From contig JAJFFH010000001.1 of the NCBI GenBank assembly GCA_021776735.1, positions 1 to 58,608 on the forward strand: 58,608 bases of DNA. Reading direction: 5' to 3'. This document shows positions 50,982 through 58,608 of the stretch, piece by piece; positions within the stretch are counted from its first letter, which is position 1; the number at the start of each line of letters is the position of its first letter. A program made the translations under genes and the position numbers. The notes below the pieces were generated by a model. That model saw only the letters and a list, made by a program, of their open reading frames with translations. It ran no database searches and was not told the DNA's origin. The DNA is from Planctomycetota bacterium. Lineage in GTDB: Bacteria; Planctomycetota; PLA2.

Positions 50982-53445
50982 TCTGCGGCGGCTCGGGAGA
51001 CGCGTCCGGCCTCCCGGAGTAGTCCCCGAAGTACAGGTCGTTCCACTCATAGTGGTCGTAGTAGTCCTGCTCACTCCAGCCGTAGTCGTATTCGTACTCC
51101 GGCTCGTCGTCCTGGTCCTGTTCCTGGTCGATGTCGTCGTCGAATTCCTCGATATCGTCGCCTTCGACGAACACATAGTCCGGCTCGTCGTCGGCCCAGT
51201 CGATGTCGTCGTCCGGGTCGTCGTCGAAGTCGTCTTCTTTGTTGCGGAGGTGTGCGGGAGGAGCGAGTCCGACCTGTCGATTGGACGCCCAACGAGGAGC
51301 TGGCGCCGTCGACGGATCCAGCAGTGAGATCGCCAAAAAGCCGATTGCGAATCCGAATATGCCGAGTGCCCAGGGGGTTTCCACGTCGAGCACTTGCGAG
51401 AACCAGACGGTGCCGATCATGCAGGCGGCGGCGATGAACACGGTGTCTCCATTCACGCGCCAGCGTATCGCCGCCGCCGCACGACGAATGACGACGGCCC
51501 ACGAGAGGAAGAGGCCCGTCCAGAGAAAGCGGCGGTAGTCGGGGAACAGTCCGACGATTAGTCCAACCTGGCCCGCAAGCCACGGCAGACGCGTCATGAT
51601 TCGGACGCGCGCGAACGCCCGCAGTCGGGGGGATGCGTCGTCCGGCCCATAGGCGAGCGACCACTCGGCGATCAACGCACGAATCCATGCTGCGGCGAGT
51701 TTCCCGCCGCGATAGACGTTCCACAACACCCACACCGCTATTCCGCCGGCAATGGCGACGGCCATGGTCCATTCCAGCGAGTACATGCCCGCGACCACCA
51801 GTGCACACGCGCCGCCGGTCCATGCGGCGACGCGACCCCAGGGGACACGGTTGAGAGCGCGTCGGAGGGAGTTCTCCGCGAGGCCGAACTCCGTCCGTTG
51901 GCGGACTGCGCGTTCGAACTCACTCGTGCCGGACCTGCGGGCGCCGACCATGACCGGCAGACCTTTCGTGTAGGGCGGCGCGACGGCGGGTTCGAGCGTT
52001 TTGGCGATCCGGGTCAGGATTGCGAGGTGCCCCTCGGCGATGGATGTCTTGGCGAGAGGGTCTTGACGCAACTCCTCTGCTTGGCGAATCGCAGGAAGGA
52101 CTCGCTCGGCCAGGTTTGCCCGGCCGACGTCGGGCAGGAGCCGGAGGAGTTGCGAAGTCGATGGCAGCGCCAGGTGCGGTTCTTTGCCGAATGCACTCGA
52201 CTGGGCGAAGTGCCGTAGTAGTCTTCCGCGGATGCGCAGCTCGAGTGCGACGAGGCGGCGCTTTGGGCTCTTGATCCTGCGGACGACTGCGGGCGGGAAT
52301 GTAACGGTGGCGCAGTCGCCGGCGATCAGCGACTCGCGCAATGTGCTGTGCCGGGTGTGCAAGAGCGAACAGGCGGCGGCCAGCATGGAGTCGCGCGCGC
52401 GGACAAGTTCCGGCCACGGCAACGCCTCACCGTCTGGATCCGAATGGGTCAACCGGTTTCGAATGTGGAACGCCCAGCGCACGTTGCGCGCCTCGAACAA
52501 CCGGTCTTCGAAGGCCAAGAGAAGTTGCAGCGTGGAGGGTCGCACGGGGCACAGCTCGCTGCGCCTCGTCAACGGATTCCATCGCGAGAAGAAATCTCCC
52601 CCACCGTCGGAGGCGGCCACGGGAAACGGATACATGTCGTACAGCCCCTCGAGCTGATGTGCGAGCCAGGCGTAGAGATCGTGGATTTGATCGATCAGGT
52701 CCGGCTCAAGGGAGATGGCGAACAGCGACGGCTTGCAGATTGGGCGCAGGTACAGGGGGTCGCCAGCGCCGCGGAGATCTGTCTTGAGGTCTCGCACAGC
52801 TCGGTCGAGCACGCTCTCCGCGGACGCGCGCGCCTTCGTGCCGGGGTCAAGCACTGCCAGGACATCGCGCGGTGACACCGACCAAATCCGGAGCGCGTGT
52901 CGCGAAACTGCGGCCTGAAGATCGCTGGAGCTCGCCGACAGGCGGCCCGCCGTTCCCGAGATTCGATCCGCCCTGGCCAACACCCGTTCGAGCCGCCGAA
53001 CGCGTCGCAGGAAGGACTTGCTTCGGCGCCGGTCCGGCCATCTCGTACTATCGAGGCCCGTCGGTTTTCCGCTCACTTCCCGTGCGAGCGGGCGCGGGAG
53101 CCGACGCGCGACGCGGCGAGCGAAACGGTACAGGAGCTCGGCATGCTCCAGGATGCGGACTTCGCTCGGGGCCGGCCAACTGGGCTCGAGGTGAACCGAG
53201 TCGTTGCGCACCTTGACTGCTCGCCGGACCTGAGCGGATGCGCCCGCCTGGTCGAGAAGTGTCATCAGCGTGGGCCGGGCGTCTCCGCTCCTTGGGCTGG
53301 TGCTCAGAAGAAACTCGACCAACGTGGCGAGATCGCGGAGCGCGTGCCGATGGCGCCGGAGAATCTCCGGCAGACTTCGCTTCCCGACGGGGAGGGTGAC
53401 CCGCAGGTTTCGCGGTCGCGGAGATATCTCGCCAGGCGCGCGCAC
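50974..53445 (-). CDS. Membrane protein with two HEPN-like segments and an acidic tail
   Basis: The 823-residue protein has two helical regions, each with an RNxxxH motif as in HEPN ribonucleases: VRRAVKVRNDSVHLEP (R80-H85) and NVRWAFHIRNRLTHSDPDG (about R327-H332). Between and after these lies a long soluble helical part. Residues about 535-740 contain membrane helices (AAWTGGACALVVAGMYSLEW, TMAVAIAGGIAVWVLWNVY, GIFGFAIGFLAISLL), and the last 80 residues are almost entirely Asp/Glu/Tyr (DDFDDDPDDDIDWADD and similar). HEPN domains are usually RNA-cleaving toxins or defence effectors; this assignment rests on motifs only. GTG start at 53445 is chosen because TAGGAT lies eight bases upstream. 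The 3' end overlaps the convergent gene by eight bases. Confidence 0.6.
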   Translation of the reverse strand: MRAPGEISPRPRNLRVTLPVGKRSLPEILRRHRHALRDLATLVEFLLSTSPRSGDARPTLMTLLDQAGASAQVRRAVKVRNDSVHLEPSWPAPSEVRILEHAELLYRFARRVARRLPRPLAREVSGKPTGLDSTRWPDRRRSKSFLRRVRRLERVLARADRISGTAGRLSASSSDLQAAVSRHALRIWSVSPRDVLAVLDPGTKARASAESVLDRAVRDLKTDLRGAGDPLYLRPICKPSLFAISLEPDLIDQIHDLYAWLAHQLEGLYDMYPFPVAASDGGGDFFSRWNPLTRRSELCPVRPSTLQLLLAFEDRLFEARNVRWAFHIRNRLTHSDPDGEALPWPELVRARDSMLAAACSLLHTRHSTLRESLIAGDCATVTFPPAVVRRIKSPKRRLVALELRIRGRLLRHFAQSSAFGKEPHLALPSTSQLLRLLPDVGRANLAERVLPAIRQAEELRQDPLAKTSIAEGHLAILTRIAKTLEPAVAPPYTKGLPVMVGARRSGTSEFERAVRQRTEFGLAENSLRRALNRVPWGRVAAWTGGACALVVAGMYSLEWTMAVAIAGGIAVWVLWNVYRGGKLAAAWIRALIAEWSLAYGPDDASPRLRAFARVRIMTRLPWLAGQVGLIVGLFPDYRRFLWTGLFLSWAVVIRRAAAAIRWRVNGDTVFIAAACMIGTVWFSQVLDVETPWALGIFGFAIGFLAISLLDPSTAPAPRWASNRQVGLAPPAHLRNKEDDFDDDPDDDIDWADDEPDYVFVEGDDIEEFDDDIDQEQDQDDEPEYEYDYGWSEQDYYDHYEWNDLYFGDYSGRPDASPEPPQIT

Positions 53446-53453
53446 GGCCCGCC

Positions 53454-53459
53454 ATCCTA
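53454..53459 (-). promoter_or_regulatory. -10-like hexamer of the HEPN-like gene
   Basis: TAGGAT lies eight bases before the GTG at 53445 on the reverse strand. Confidence 0.45.
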
Positions 53460-53543
53460 TCGGGCTACCCGGTTCGTGCGATAGCCGTCTGTCCTTGACG
53501 TGCTCGTTACGTCGCGGGTCGCGGCGGCGGTTACGAAGGGAGC

Positions 53544-54173
53544 ATGAAGTGGATCATGTTGATTCCGTTGGCGGCTGGTCTTGCCGTTGGGCTGGTTCGC
53601 GAGGATCCCGTTTCCGAATCGCCCCGGAAGCCGAAAACGATCGGGACCTTCGAGGCCACGCCGCCGCCGAAGGCCGCGGTGCTGAGAACCCACGTGATCG
53701 GTCCGGTGTATGCGCATCGCAGTGGGGGGCCGAATTCAGAAGTCGCCTCGCTGGAGGAGTTTCATCGCCGGCGCGTGGAGGTTTTTATCGCGACATCCGG
53801 ATTTGGCCCGCGACGGGTTGTCCCGTCCCTCAAGATGTTTCGGTGGCCGTCGGTTCGATTGAAGAACGTGACTCGGCACGTGACGAGCGAGGTCTTCTTG
53901 GGGACCGGCGGGAAGCGGATGCTGGACGACTACGCGGCAGCGCATGATGGCGTCGTCGTCGGGAAGCTCCGCGCACCGAATGCATGGGAAGCCAAAGCCC
54001 TCGCCGCCATGCGCGATGGGGAAGACGTTGTTGCTATCGACAACAAGCGCTTTGCGGGCGCGATCCGCGCACATGCAGATTGTGCGCGGTGCCACAAAAC
54101 AGAAGAAGGCGCCCTGCTGGGCGCCTTCGTGTACGAGTTGGGTGGCTCTCCGGTACTCGCGAGTGGGAATTGA
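53544..54173 (+). CDS. Exported protein with one C-type haem motif
   Basis: The 209-residue product has a signal peptide (KWIMLIPLAAGLAVGLV) and near its end HADCARCHKTEEG, a CxxCH haem-attachment motif at C180. The preceding part (SEVFLGTGGKRMLDDYAAAH, DDVVA-like AIDNKRFAGAIRA) has no family I know. A single-haem exported electron carrier or haem sensor is likely. GGGAG lies three bases before the ATG. A perfect ten-base hairpin lies inside the last codons (54105-54128). Confidence 0.72.
   Translation: MKWIMLIPLAAGLAVGLVREDPVSESPRKPKTIGTFEATPPPKAAVLRTHVIGPVYAHRSGGPNSEVASLEEFHRRRVEVFIATSGFGPRRVVPSLKMFRWPSVRLKNVTRHVTSEVFLGTGGKRMLDDYAAAHDGVVVGKLRAPNAWEAKALAAMRDGEDVVAIDNKRFAGAIRAHADCARCHKTEEGALLGAFVYELGGSPVLASGN
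54105..54128 (+). other. Perfect coding hairpin just after the haem motif
   Basis: GAAGGCGCCC (54105-54114) pairs with GGGCGCCTTC (54119-54128) around the loop TGCT. It encodes EGALLGAF and lies 45 bases before the stop; there is no T-run. Confidence 0.7.
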
Positions 54174-54198
54174 GCCGCGCTCGGTAGACGCTCTAGTG

Positions 54199-55591
54199 CT
54201 AGTCGGCTCGGGCGATCTTGTAGCGACAGATGGTGGAGTCGTGACAGCCGACCCACAAGGTGCGCCCATCCCGGATCAGACATGTTGGACCGCCCTCGAT
54301 CGGGATCACGCCGATCGCCTTCCGGGCCGCGATACTCCACGCCTTCAGCGTCCAGTGGCCGTCCATCGACGAGTAGCCGCCGACGGTATAGAAGTGGCCG
54401 TCGCCATCGAAGACCATTCCGGTGACCGGTCCGTCGTGTGCGCGGAACTTCCGGTCGGGCCGTCCCGTGCGGGCGTCCCAGATGGTGACGAAGCCGTCGT
54501 AGTGGCCTGCGGCGACCCACTGGCCGGAGTCGGAGATCGCAAGAGATTCGATGGAGTTTACGTGGCCGATCTCCCAGGCCGCCCGCGCCTTCCCGGTCGC
54601 TGTGTCCCACACGCGGGGTAGGCTACTCTTGCCTCCCGATATGAACCAGGATCGGTCCGGCGCCACCGCGAGATCGATGATCCAGGTTCGGTGATCGCGG
54701 AGGATCTTTTGGAGTTGGCCGGGGGGCTTCCACAGCCGCAGCCACGCACCCCCGGCCGAGACCATGCGCCCGCCCCCGAGTCGTTCCATGGCCATGATCG
54801 ACGCCCCGTGCCCCTGCCATGCGGCCGTCTCCTTGAGCGCTGGCAGACTGTACGCGCGAATCATGCCGTCGCCGAAGCCGACGAAGGCCTTGCGCTTCTG
54901 GCGATCCAGCGTCACGGCGTTGGCGGGCTTCGACTCGGCAATGCCCGCCAGTCGGCGACTGCTGTTCGTATCCCACAAGACGACATGGCCCGACTTGTAC
55001 GTCGCCAGGAGAGTCGTTGAGCCGGCAAGCGCCAGATCCTCGACCGGACCGAGGTCGCGACGACCGCCCACGACCCGCTCACGCCCCTTGAGATCCCAGA
55101 AGCGGATGCGCCCTTCCTTTCCTGCCGACACGATCTCGTCGCCGGTCCGGCCGAGCGCGAGGGTAAGATCTTCTCGATGAGCCTTCCACCGGGCGCGAAC
55201 TCGACCCGTGCGCCCGTCATACACGCGGATCGCCCCCTCCGAGTTCCCCACGCATACGGACAGGTCCGTCGCCAATACTATCTCTAGCAGACCGATCGCG
55301 TCATCGACCTCGAACTTCGATAGCGCAACCCCTTCCTGGCTCCACACGCGTACGACGTCGTTCGTATCGACGCAGGCAATCGCCCACTGTCTCGATATCG
55401 CTGGCATGCCGCAGCCGCCGGTTGCCCAAGAATCCGCGCCACGCGAACACGCCCTCCGGCGAACGCGCCACAGCGGATGCGGGCTTGTGCCGCAGTCCGA
55501 GTGCGCGCCAATCGATATCGCCCTCGTCTGCGGCCACATCGGCGCGGACCACCAGCAAGAGGACCACGAGCACGAGCAAGCCTCGGCACAT
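54199..55591 (-). pseudogene. Secreted WD40-propeller protein gene with a frameshift
   Basis: The true start is the ATG at 55591: it gives a signal peptide (RGLLVLVVLLLVVRADVAAD), followed by DWRALGLRHKPASAVARSPE and GVFAWRGFLGNRRLRHASD. At about 55400 the coding pattern moves to a second frame (SRQWAIACVDTNDVVRVWSQ) that continues to 54199 with six to seven WD40 repeats (AHREDLTLALGRTGDEIVSA, AHDGPVTGMVFDGDGHFYTV). One inserted or deleted base explains this; it may be a real mutation, a sequencing error or, less likely, programmed frameshifting. TATCAC lies six bases before the ATG. The intact protein would be about 460 residues, exported, of unknown partner. Confidence 0.7.
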
Positions 55592-55693
55592 GATCCCGTG
55601 ATACCACGCCGTCACGGTCTAGGGCGAGCCGGGACAGTGTTCGACCGGTCGCGTTTAGGCAGACTCAGGTCAGAACCAAGCGGTTTCTCGCGA

Positions 55694-55712
55694 GTATCGC
55701 CGTCCGTTCCCT
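55694..55712 (-). repeat. Gene-end repeat, copy M
   Basis: AGGGAACGGACGGCGATAC has four mismatches, none in the ACGGACGGCGAT block. It is in sense, nine bases after the thiolase stop. Confidence 0.75.
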
Positions 55713-55721
55713 GTGCGCTGC

Positions 55722-56909
55722 TCAGACCTTGAGCACGACCGCCGCGGCAGTGTCGCCCGCGGCGCAGCCGGCGAACAGGACGTAGCCGCCGTTGTTAATG
55801 CGGGCTTCTTCGCAGCCTTCGGCGATCAGCCTCAGGCCGGTCGGGCCTTGCGGGTGGCCAAAGATCAGCGACGAGCCGTTGTTGTTGAAGCTCTCGGCCT
55901 CGATGCCTAGTTCGCGGGCCATGTAGATGTCGTTGACCGCGAACGGGTTGTGGGTCTTGATGACGGCGCAGTCCTTGATGCCGATGCCCGCGGCGTCGAG
56001 CGCTCTTTGTGCCGCCGGGACAACGGCCTTCGCCATGAAGCCCTTTTCGACGCGCGCGATACCGTACGAGAGAATCTGGATCGGCTCGTCGCCGCCGCTC
56101 CATGCTTTCGCGCGTTCCTTGGTTGCGACCACGCAGCCCGCGGCGCCGTCGGCCGGATGGGTCTGGGAGCCGAAGGTGATCGTGCCTTCAGGCATGACCG
56201 GGCGCAGTTTCGCGAGACCTTCGGTCGTGGTGGGGAAGATCCCCTCGTCGCCTTCGACCGTGCCGATGACCCGGCGGCCCGAGGGGTTGATCTCGTACGG
56301 CGAGAGCATCGTGCGCTTTTGGAGGCCGTTCTCGATGCCCTGGGCGTACTGCTGGTAGCGGTGCGCGGTGAGCACGTCCATCTGCTCGCGGGTGATGCCG
56401 GCTTCCTTGGCGACGTTTTCCGCGGTCTGGATCATCGAGTTCTTGGCCCACGGGTCGAAGCTGAAGTTGTCCCAGACCCAGTCTTCCGAGTCCGGCTTGC
56501 CACCGGGACCGGCCGGGTTCGGATAGGCGATGTGGGGGCCGTTCGAGCACTTGTCCGAGGTGATGACGACGGTCGCGGCGGCGCCGCCGGCTTCGAGCTG
56601 GGCGGCCGCATGGGCGACCGCGGCAGCCGACGTCGCGCACGCCTGGCTGATCATTGCGCCGGTGATGCCGGGCGCGCCGATGAGGCCCGCCATCCACGGC
56701 GCGCCGTAAAAAATGCGCTTGCCGGGGATGGTCCAGCCGAAGACAAGCGAGTCGAGTTCGGACGCCTCGATCCCGCGCGCGGCGAGCCCTTTTTGGGTCA
56801 GATCGGCGGGAAACTTGACCGGATGGAGGGTGCCGAGCGAGCCCTGCCATTTGCAGAAGGGCGAGGTCCAGTAGCCGCCGGCGGGGAGGTAGGCGTTCTC
56901 AAAGCGCAT
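55722..56909 (-). CDS. Thiolase-family acyl-CoA acetyltransferase
   Basis: The 395-residue enzyme has the thiolase signature residues: nucleophile Cys91 in ISQACATSAAA, THNPFAVND with the active-site His, NNGSSLIFGHPQGPTG and the C-terminal Cys in FAGCAAGDTAAAVVLKV. This is closer to the acetyl-CoA acetyltransferase variants with HNPF and CAAGD than to classic NEAFA/CxGGG thiolases, so chain-length preference cannot be told. It joins or splits acyl-CoA units in beta-oxidation or its reverse, in the cytosol. GGAGAG lies eight bases before the ATG at 56909. It is a single gene, not next to other beta-oxidation genes. Confidence 0.92.
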   Translation of the reverse strand: MRFENAYLPAGGYWTSPFCKWQGSLGTLHPVKFPADLTQKGLAARGIEASELDSLVFGWTIPGKRIFYGAPWMAGLIGAPGITGAMISQACATSAAAVAHAAAQLEAGGAAATVVITSDKCSNGPHIAYPNPAGPGGKPDSEDWVWDNFSFDPWAKNSMIQTAENVAKEAGITREQMDVLTAHRYQQYAQGIENGLQKRTMLSPYEINPSGRRVIGTVEGDEGIFPTTTEGLAKLRPVMPEGTITFGSQTHPADGAAGCVVATKERAKAWSGGDEPIQILSYGIARVEKGFMAKAVVPAAQRALDAAGIGIKDCAVIKTHNPFAVNDIYMARELGIEAESFNNNGSSLIFGHPQGPTGLRLIAEGCEEARINNGGYVLFAGCAAGDTAAAVVLKV

Positions 56910-56994
56910 CGTTTCGTCTCTCCTTGAATCGGGGCAGTGATTCTAACGTCCGGGACAAGGCCACCCATGGCCGATAGATCGCGTAGCGGGAACC

Positions 56995-57861
56995 ATGATT
57001 GCGGCGACCAAGATTCCGTGCCGGGAGTGCGGCACCGGCAACGCGCCGGACGAGATGAGCTGCCGGTTTTGCGGCGTCGTCCTCCAGCCCGCGAAACGTC
57101 GGCCCCCGCCCCCCCCCAATCCGACGCTGCGTCGGTACGACCGTGTTCCGGCATGCGAGCCGCACAAGACGACGATCGGGTACCTCGCTGCCGGGGTTGC
57201 GTTCGCGATTGCGTTTGCGACCGTGCCGTTCGTGCGGTTCATGGGTTGGTTCCTGACCTCGCTCGTTCACGAGACGGGGCACTGCGTTGCGGCGTGGGCG
57301 GCCGGCTGCCCCGCGTTTCCCGCGATCCGTCTGGACGGCCACGCGATGGCGCGGCACCTGCCTCAGAGCACCGCACTCTGCGCCGTCGTTTGGGCGGTGC
57401 TGGCATGGCTCGCGTGGCACAACCGGGATCGTCGCCGCGGTGTCTGGGTGTTCGGCGTGCTTGCGTTGCTCTACCCGCTCGTTGCGTTCACCGGGCTGCG
57501 AGAGGCGTTGTTTCTGTACGGCGGCCATCTCGGCGAGCTCGCGTGCGCCGGCATCTTCCTGTGGCGCGCGCTCGTCGGCGGCTTCACGCCGTCGCGCGCC
57601 GAGCGCGTGCTGTACGCTGGCCTCGGGTTCTATCTCGTCGGCGAGAACCTGCACCTGGCGGGCGGCCTCATCTTCAGCGAGCGGATACGCCTTGCGTACC
57701 AGTCCAACGGCTCGTTCGGTCTGGAAAACGACCTGATCCGTTTCGCGCGCGATGTTTTGGGCGCCGAGCTGCCGATGGCGGCGTGGCCGTTGCTGCTCCT
57801 GACCCTAGCGGTCTTTCCGGCGGCGTGGCTGCTTTCCCGCGCGCGGCGTCGCGGAGCTTAG
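56995..57861 (+). CDS. Membrane zinc metalloprotease-like protein with N-terminal zinc ribbon
   Basis: The 288-residue product starts with a zinc ribbon (CRECG...CRFCG, residues 9-26), a proline-rich linker (RRPPPPPNP) and then about six membrane helices. Near the end of the first helix LTSLVHETGHCVAAW contains HETGH (H92, E93, H96), the HEXXH zinc motif of M50 site-2-type proteases. A later GGHLGELACAG could supply a further ligand. Such enzymes cut membrane-bound regulators; substrate is unknown, though the tethered sigma factors in this window would be the type of target. It is not in an operon. Confidence 0.65.
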   Translation: MIAATKIPCRECGTGNAPDEMSCRFCGVVLQPAKRRPPPPPNPTLRRYDRVPACEPHKTTIGYLAAGVAFAIAFATVPFVRFMGWFLTSLVHETGHCVAAWAAGCPAFPAIRLDGHAMARHLPQSTALCAVVWAVLAWLAWHNRDRRRGVWVFGVLALLYPLVAFTGLREALFLYGGHLGELACAGIFLWRALVGGFTPSRAERVLYAGLGFYLVGENLHLAGGLIFSERIRLAYQSNGSFGLENDLIRFARDVLGAELPMAAWPLLLLTLAVFPAAWLLSRARRRGA

Positions 57862-58084
57862 CGTACGGAGCCAGGGAATCCTGCTGTTGTTCGCTCGCGA
57901 TGATGCCCGATGCCGTGCGTTCAAGGTCTCGCGGCTGCCGTGAGAAAACAAGCGCCGAATTCGCGATTCTTGATGGCGTGGTGACCGCATGAAACCCCAC
58001 AAATCGTGTCCGGCGGGCCCTGTTGACGGAGTTCGTCTGCGGTCGCTTGCTCGTGTGAGGGGTGGTGGCGCTCGGCTCGGTCGG
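57862..58084. other. Intergenic region
   Basis: Between two convergent genes; I see no gene, repeat or clear terminator. Confidence 0.5.
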
Positions 58085-58603
58085 CTATGGGCGGGCCAGG
58101 GCCGCGTGTGCGACTTGCGCGGCGAGCTGGGCGTAGTTGGGCTGTGTCTTGAGCAGCGCGAGGTGGTCGCGGATGTCGCGCGAGATCGTGGCCTCGTGGC
58201 GGTCGGTTCTCAGACCGATTTCGTAGTGCTTGCAGCCCGCGAGTAGGCGGAGCAGGCCCGCGCGGAGCACTTTCCAGGCGTCCTTGGTCTTGCGCTTGAA
58301 CAGTCCCGTCAACTTGCCCATCTTGCGCTTGGCATCGGCGACGGCGCTCTCGACGCGGCGCGGCGGCGAGACCGGCCGGAACGGGCGCGTACCGTCGGCG
58401 AGCTCCGCCTTGCGCATGGCCCAGCGGACGACTCGCGGAGAGCCGGCATGCTTGAGCGTGACGTCCTCGTGGTCGTCTTCGTCCTTGACGAGGCGCTGGC
58501 TGAGTTGCCGCTCGACCCAATTGCGGAACTCGTCTTTGATCGAGGACGGGAACGCCTCTGCGAGGGCCTCTGCCCCCGCGCCCCCTTTTCCTCTCGCCGC
58601 CAT
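58085..58603 (-). CDS. Small protein of unknown function
   Basis: The 172-residue frame begins five bases inside the right edge (ATG at 58603). It is hydrophilic and mostly helical: SSIKDEFRNWVERQLSQRLV, SAVADAKRKMGKLTGLFKRK, WKVLRAGLLRLLAGCKHYEI and HLALLKTQPNYAQLAAQVAH. No family, signal peptide or membrane helix is recognised. The upstream region and ribosome site are outside the window, so the start is not certain. Confidence 0.6.
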   Translation of the reverse strand: MAARGKGGAGAEALAEAFPSSIKDEFRNWVERQLSQRLVKDEDDHEDVTLKHAGSPRVVRWAMRKAELADGTRPFRPVSPPRRVESAVADAKRKMGKLTGLFKRKTKDAWKVLRAGLLRLLAGCKHYEIGLRTDRHEATISRDIRDHLALLKTQPNYAQLAAQVAHAALARP

Positions 58604-58608
58604 TTCTT

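Noticed and set aside
53484..53500. ATAGCCGTCTGTCCTT as a further repeat copy
   Set aside because: Too many mismatches to the core (lacks ATCGCCGTC).
11750..55712. CRISPR array
   Set aside because: The repeats are kilobases apart, in both orientations and without regular spacers; no cas gene is present.

Overview
The window is high-GC bacterial chromosome and looks planctomycete-like. It carries large serine/threonine kinases fused to WD40 or TPR/FlgO-type modules, ECF sigma factors with very long C-terminal extensions, planctomycete-style leucine-rich-repeat and HEAT-repeat proteins, many secreted proteins of unknown function and few operons. The assignment is inferred from gene content; no rRNA or marker phylogeny is available here.

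Layout. 1-12.2 kb: partial secreted protein, a carboxypeptidase-regulatory-like surface protein, a kinase-NHL chimera, a graveyard of transposase fragments, a TIR-membrane protein behind a decayed propeller-like gene, an LRR protein, a HEAT protein and an ECF sigma factor fused to a toroid domain. 12.2-15.4 kb: a 1,064-residue ECF sigma-transmembrane-carboxypeptidase-regulatory fusion. 15.9-22.6 kb: a tightly overlapping MacAB/TolC-type operon (Cys-rich protein, outer-membrane factor, adaptor, ATPase, two FtsX-like permeases) followed by a lipoprotein gene. 22.8-31.3 kb: HEAT protein, second TIR-membrane protein, berberine-bridge-like oxidoreductase, FlgO/TPR kinase, ADP-ribosylglycohydrolase butted against a pirin fragment, DinB-like protein. 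31.5-39.4 kb: outer-membrane barrel plus PstS-like pair, giant WD40 kinase with a divergent small gene, a secreted protein, a triple winged-helix protein. 39.9-48.3 kb: a paralogous ECF sigma fusion, a secreted TPR protein with a C2-like partner, an EboF-like phosphodiesterase, class I fructose-bisphosphate aldolase. 48.4-58.6 kb: a large secreted protein, a putative tandem-HEPN membrane protein, a haem-motif protein, a frameshifted WD40 gene, a thiolase, a zinc-ribbon HEXXH membrane protein and a small unknown.

Three patterns cut across these genes. (1) A dispersed 19-bp repeat (consensus AGCAAACGGACGGCGATGT) occurs at 13 loci (14 cores). Nine cores lie in sense orientation at, or within about 70 nt after, a gene end, and several can form hairpins with locus-specific partner arms; this is the best candidate for an undescribed element. 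(2) Three proteins place an ECF sigma factor on the N-terminal side of a single membrane segment and an exported-type domain on the other side, suggesting membrane-tethered sigma factors or dual-product genes. (3) Many start codons sit 6-9 nt after a TANNNT -10-like hexamer with no Shine-Dalgarno sequence, as expected for leaderless transcripts, whereas the efflux operon uses strong Shine-Dalgarno sites.
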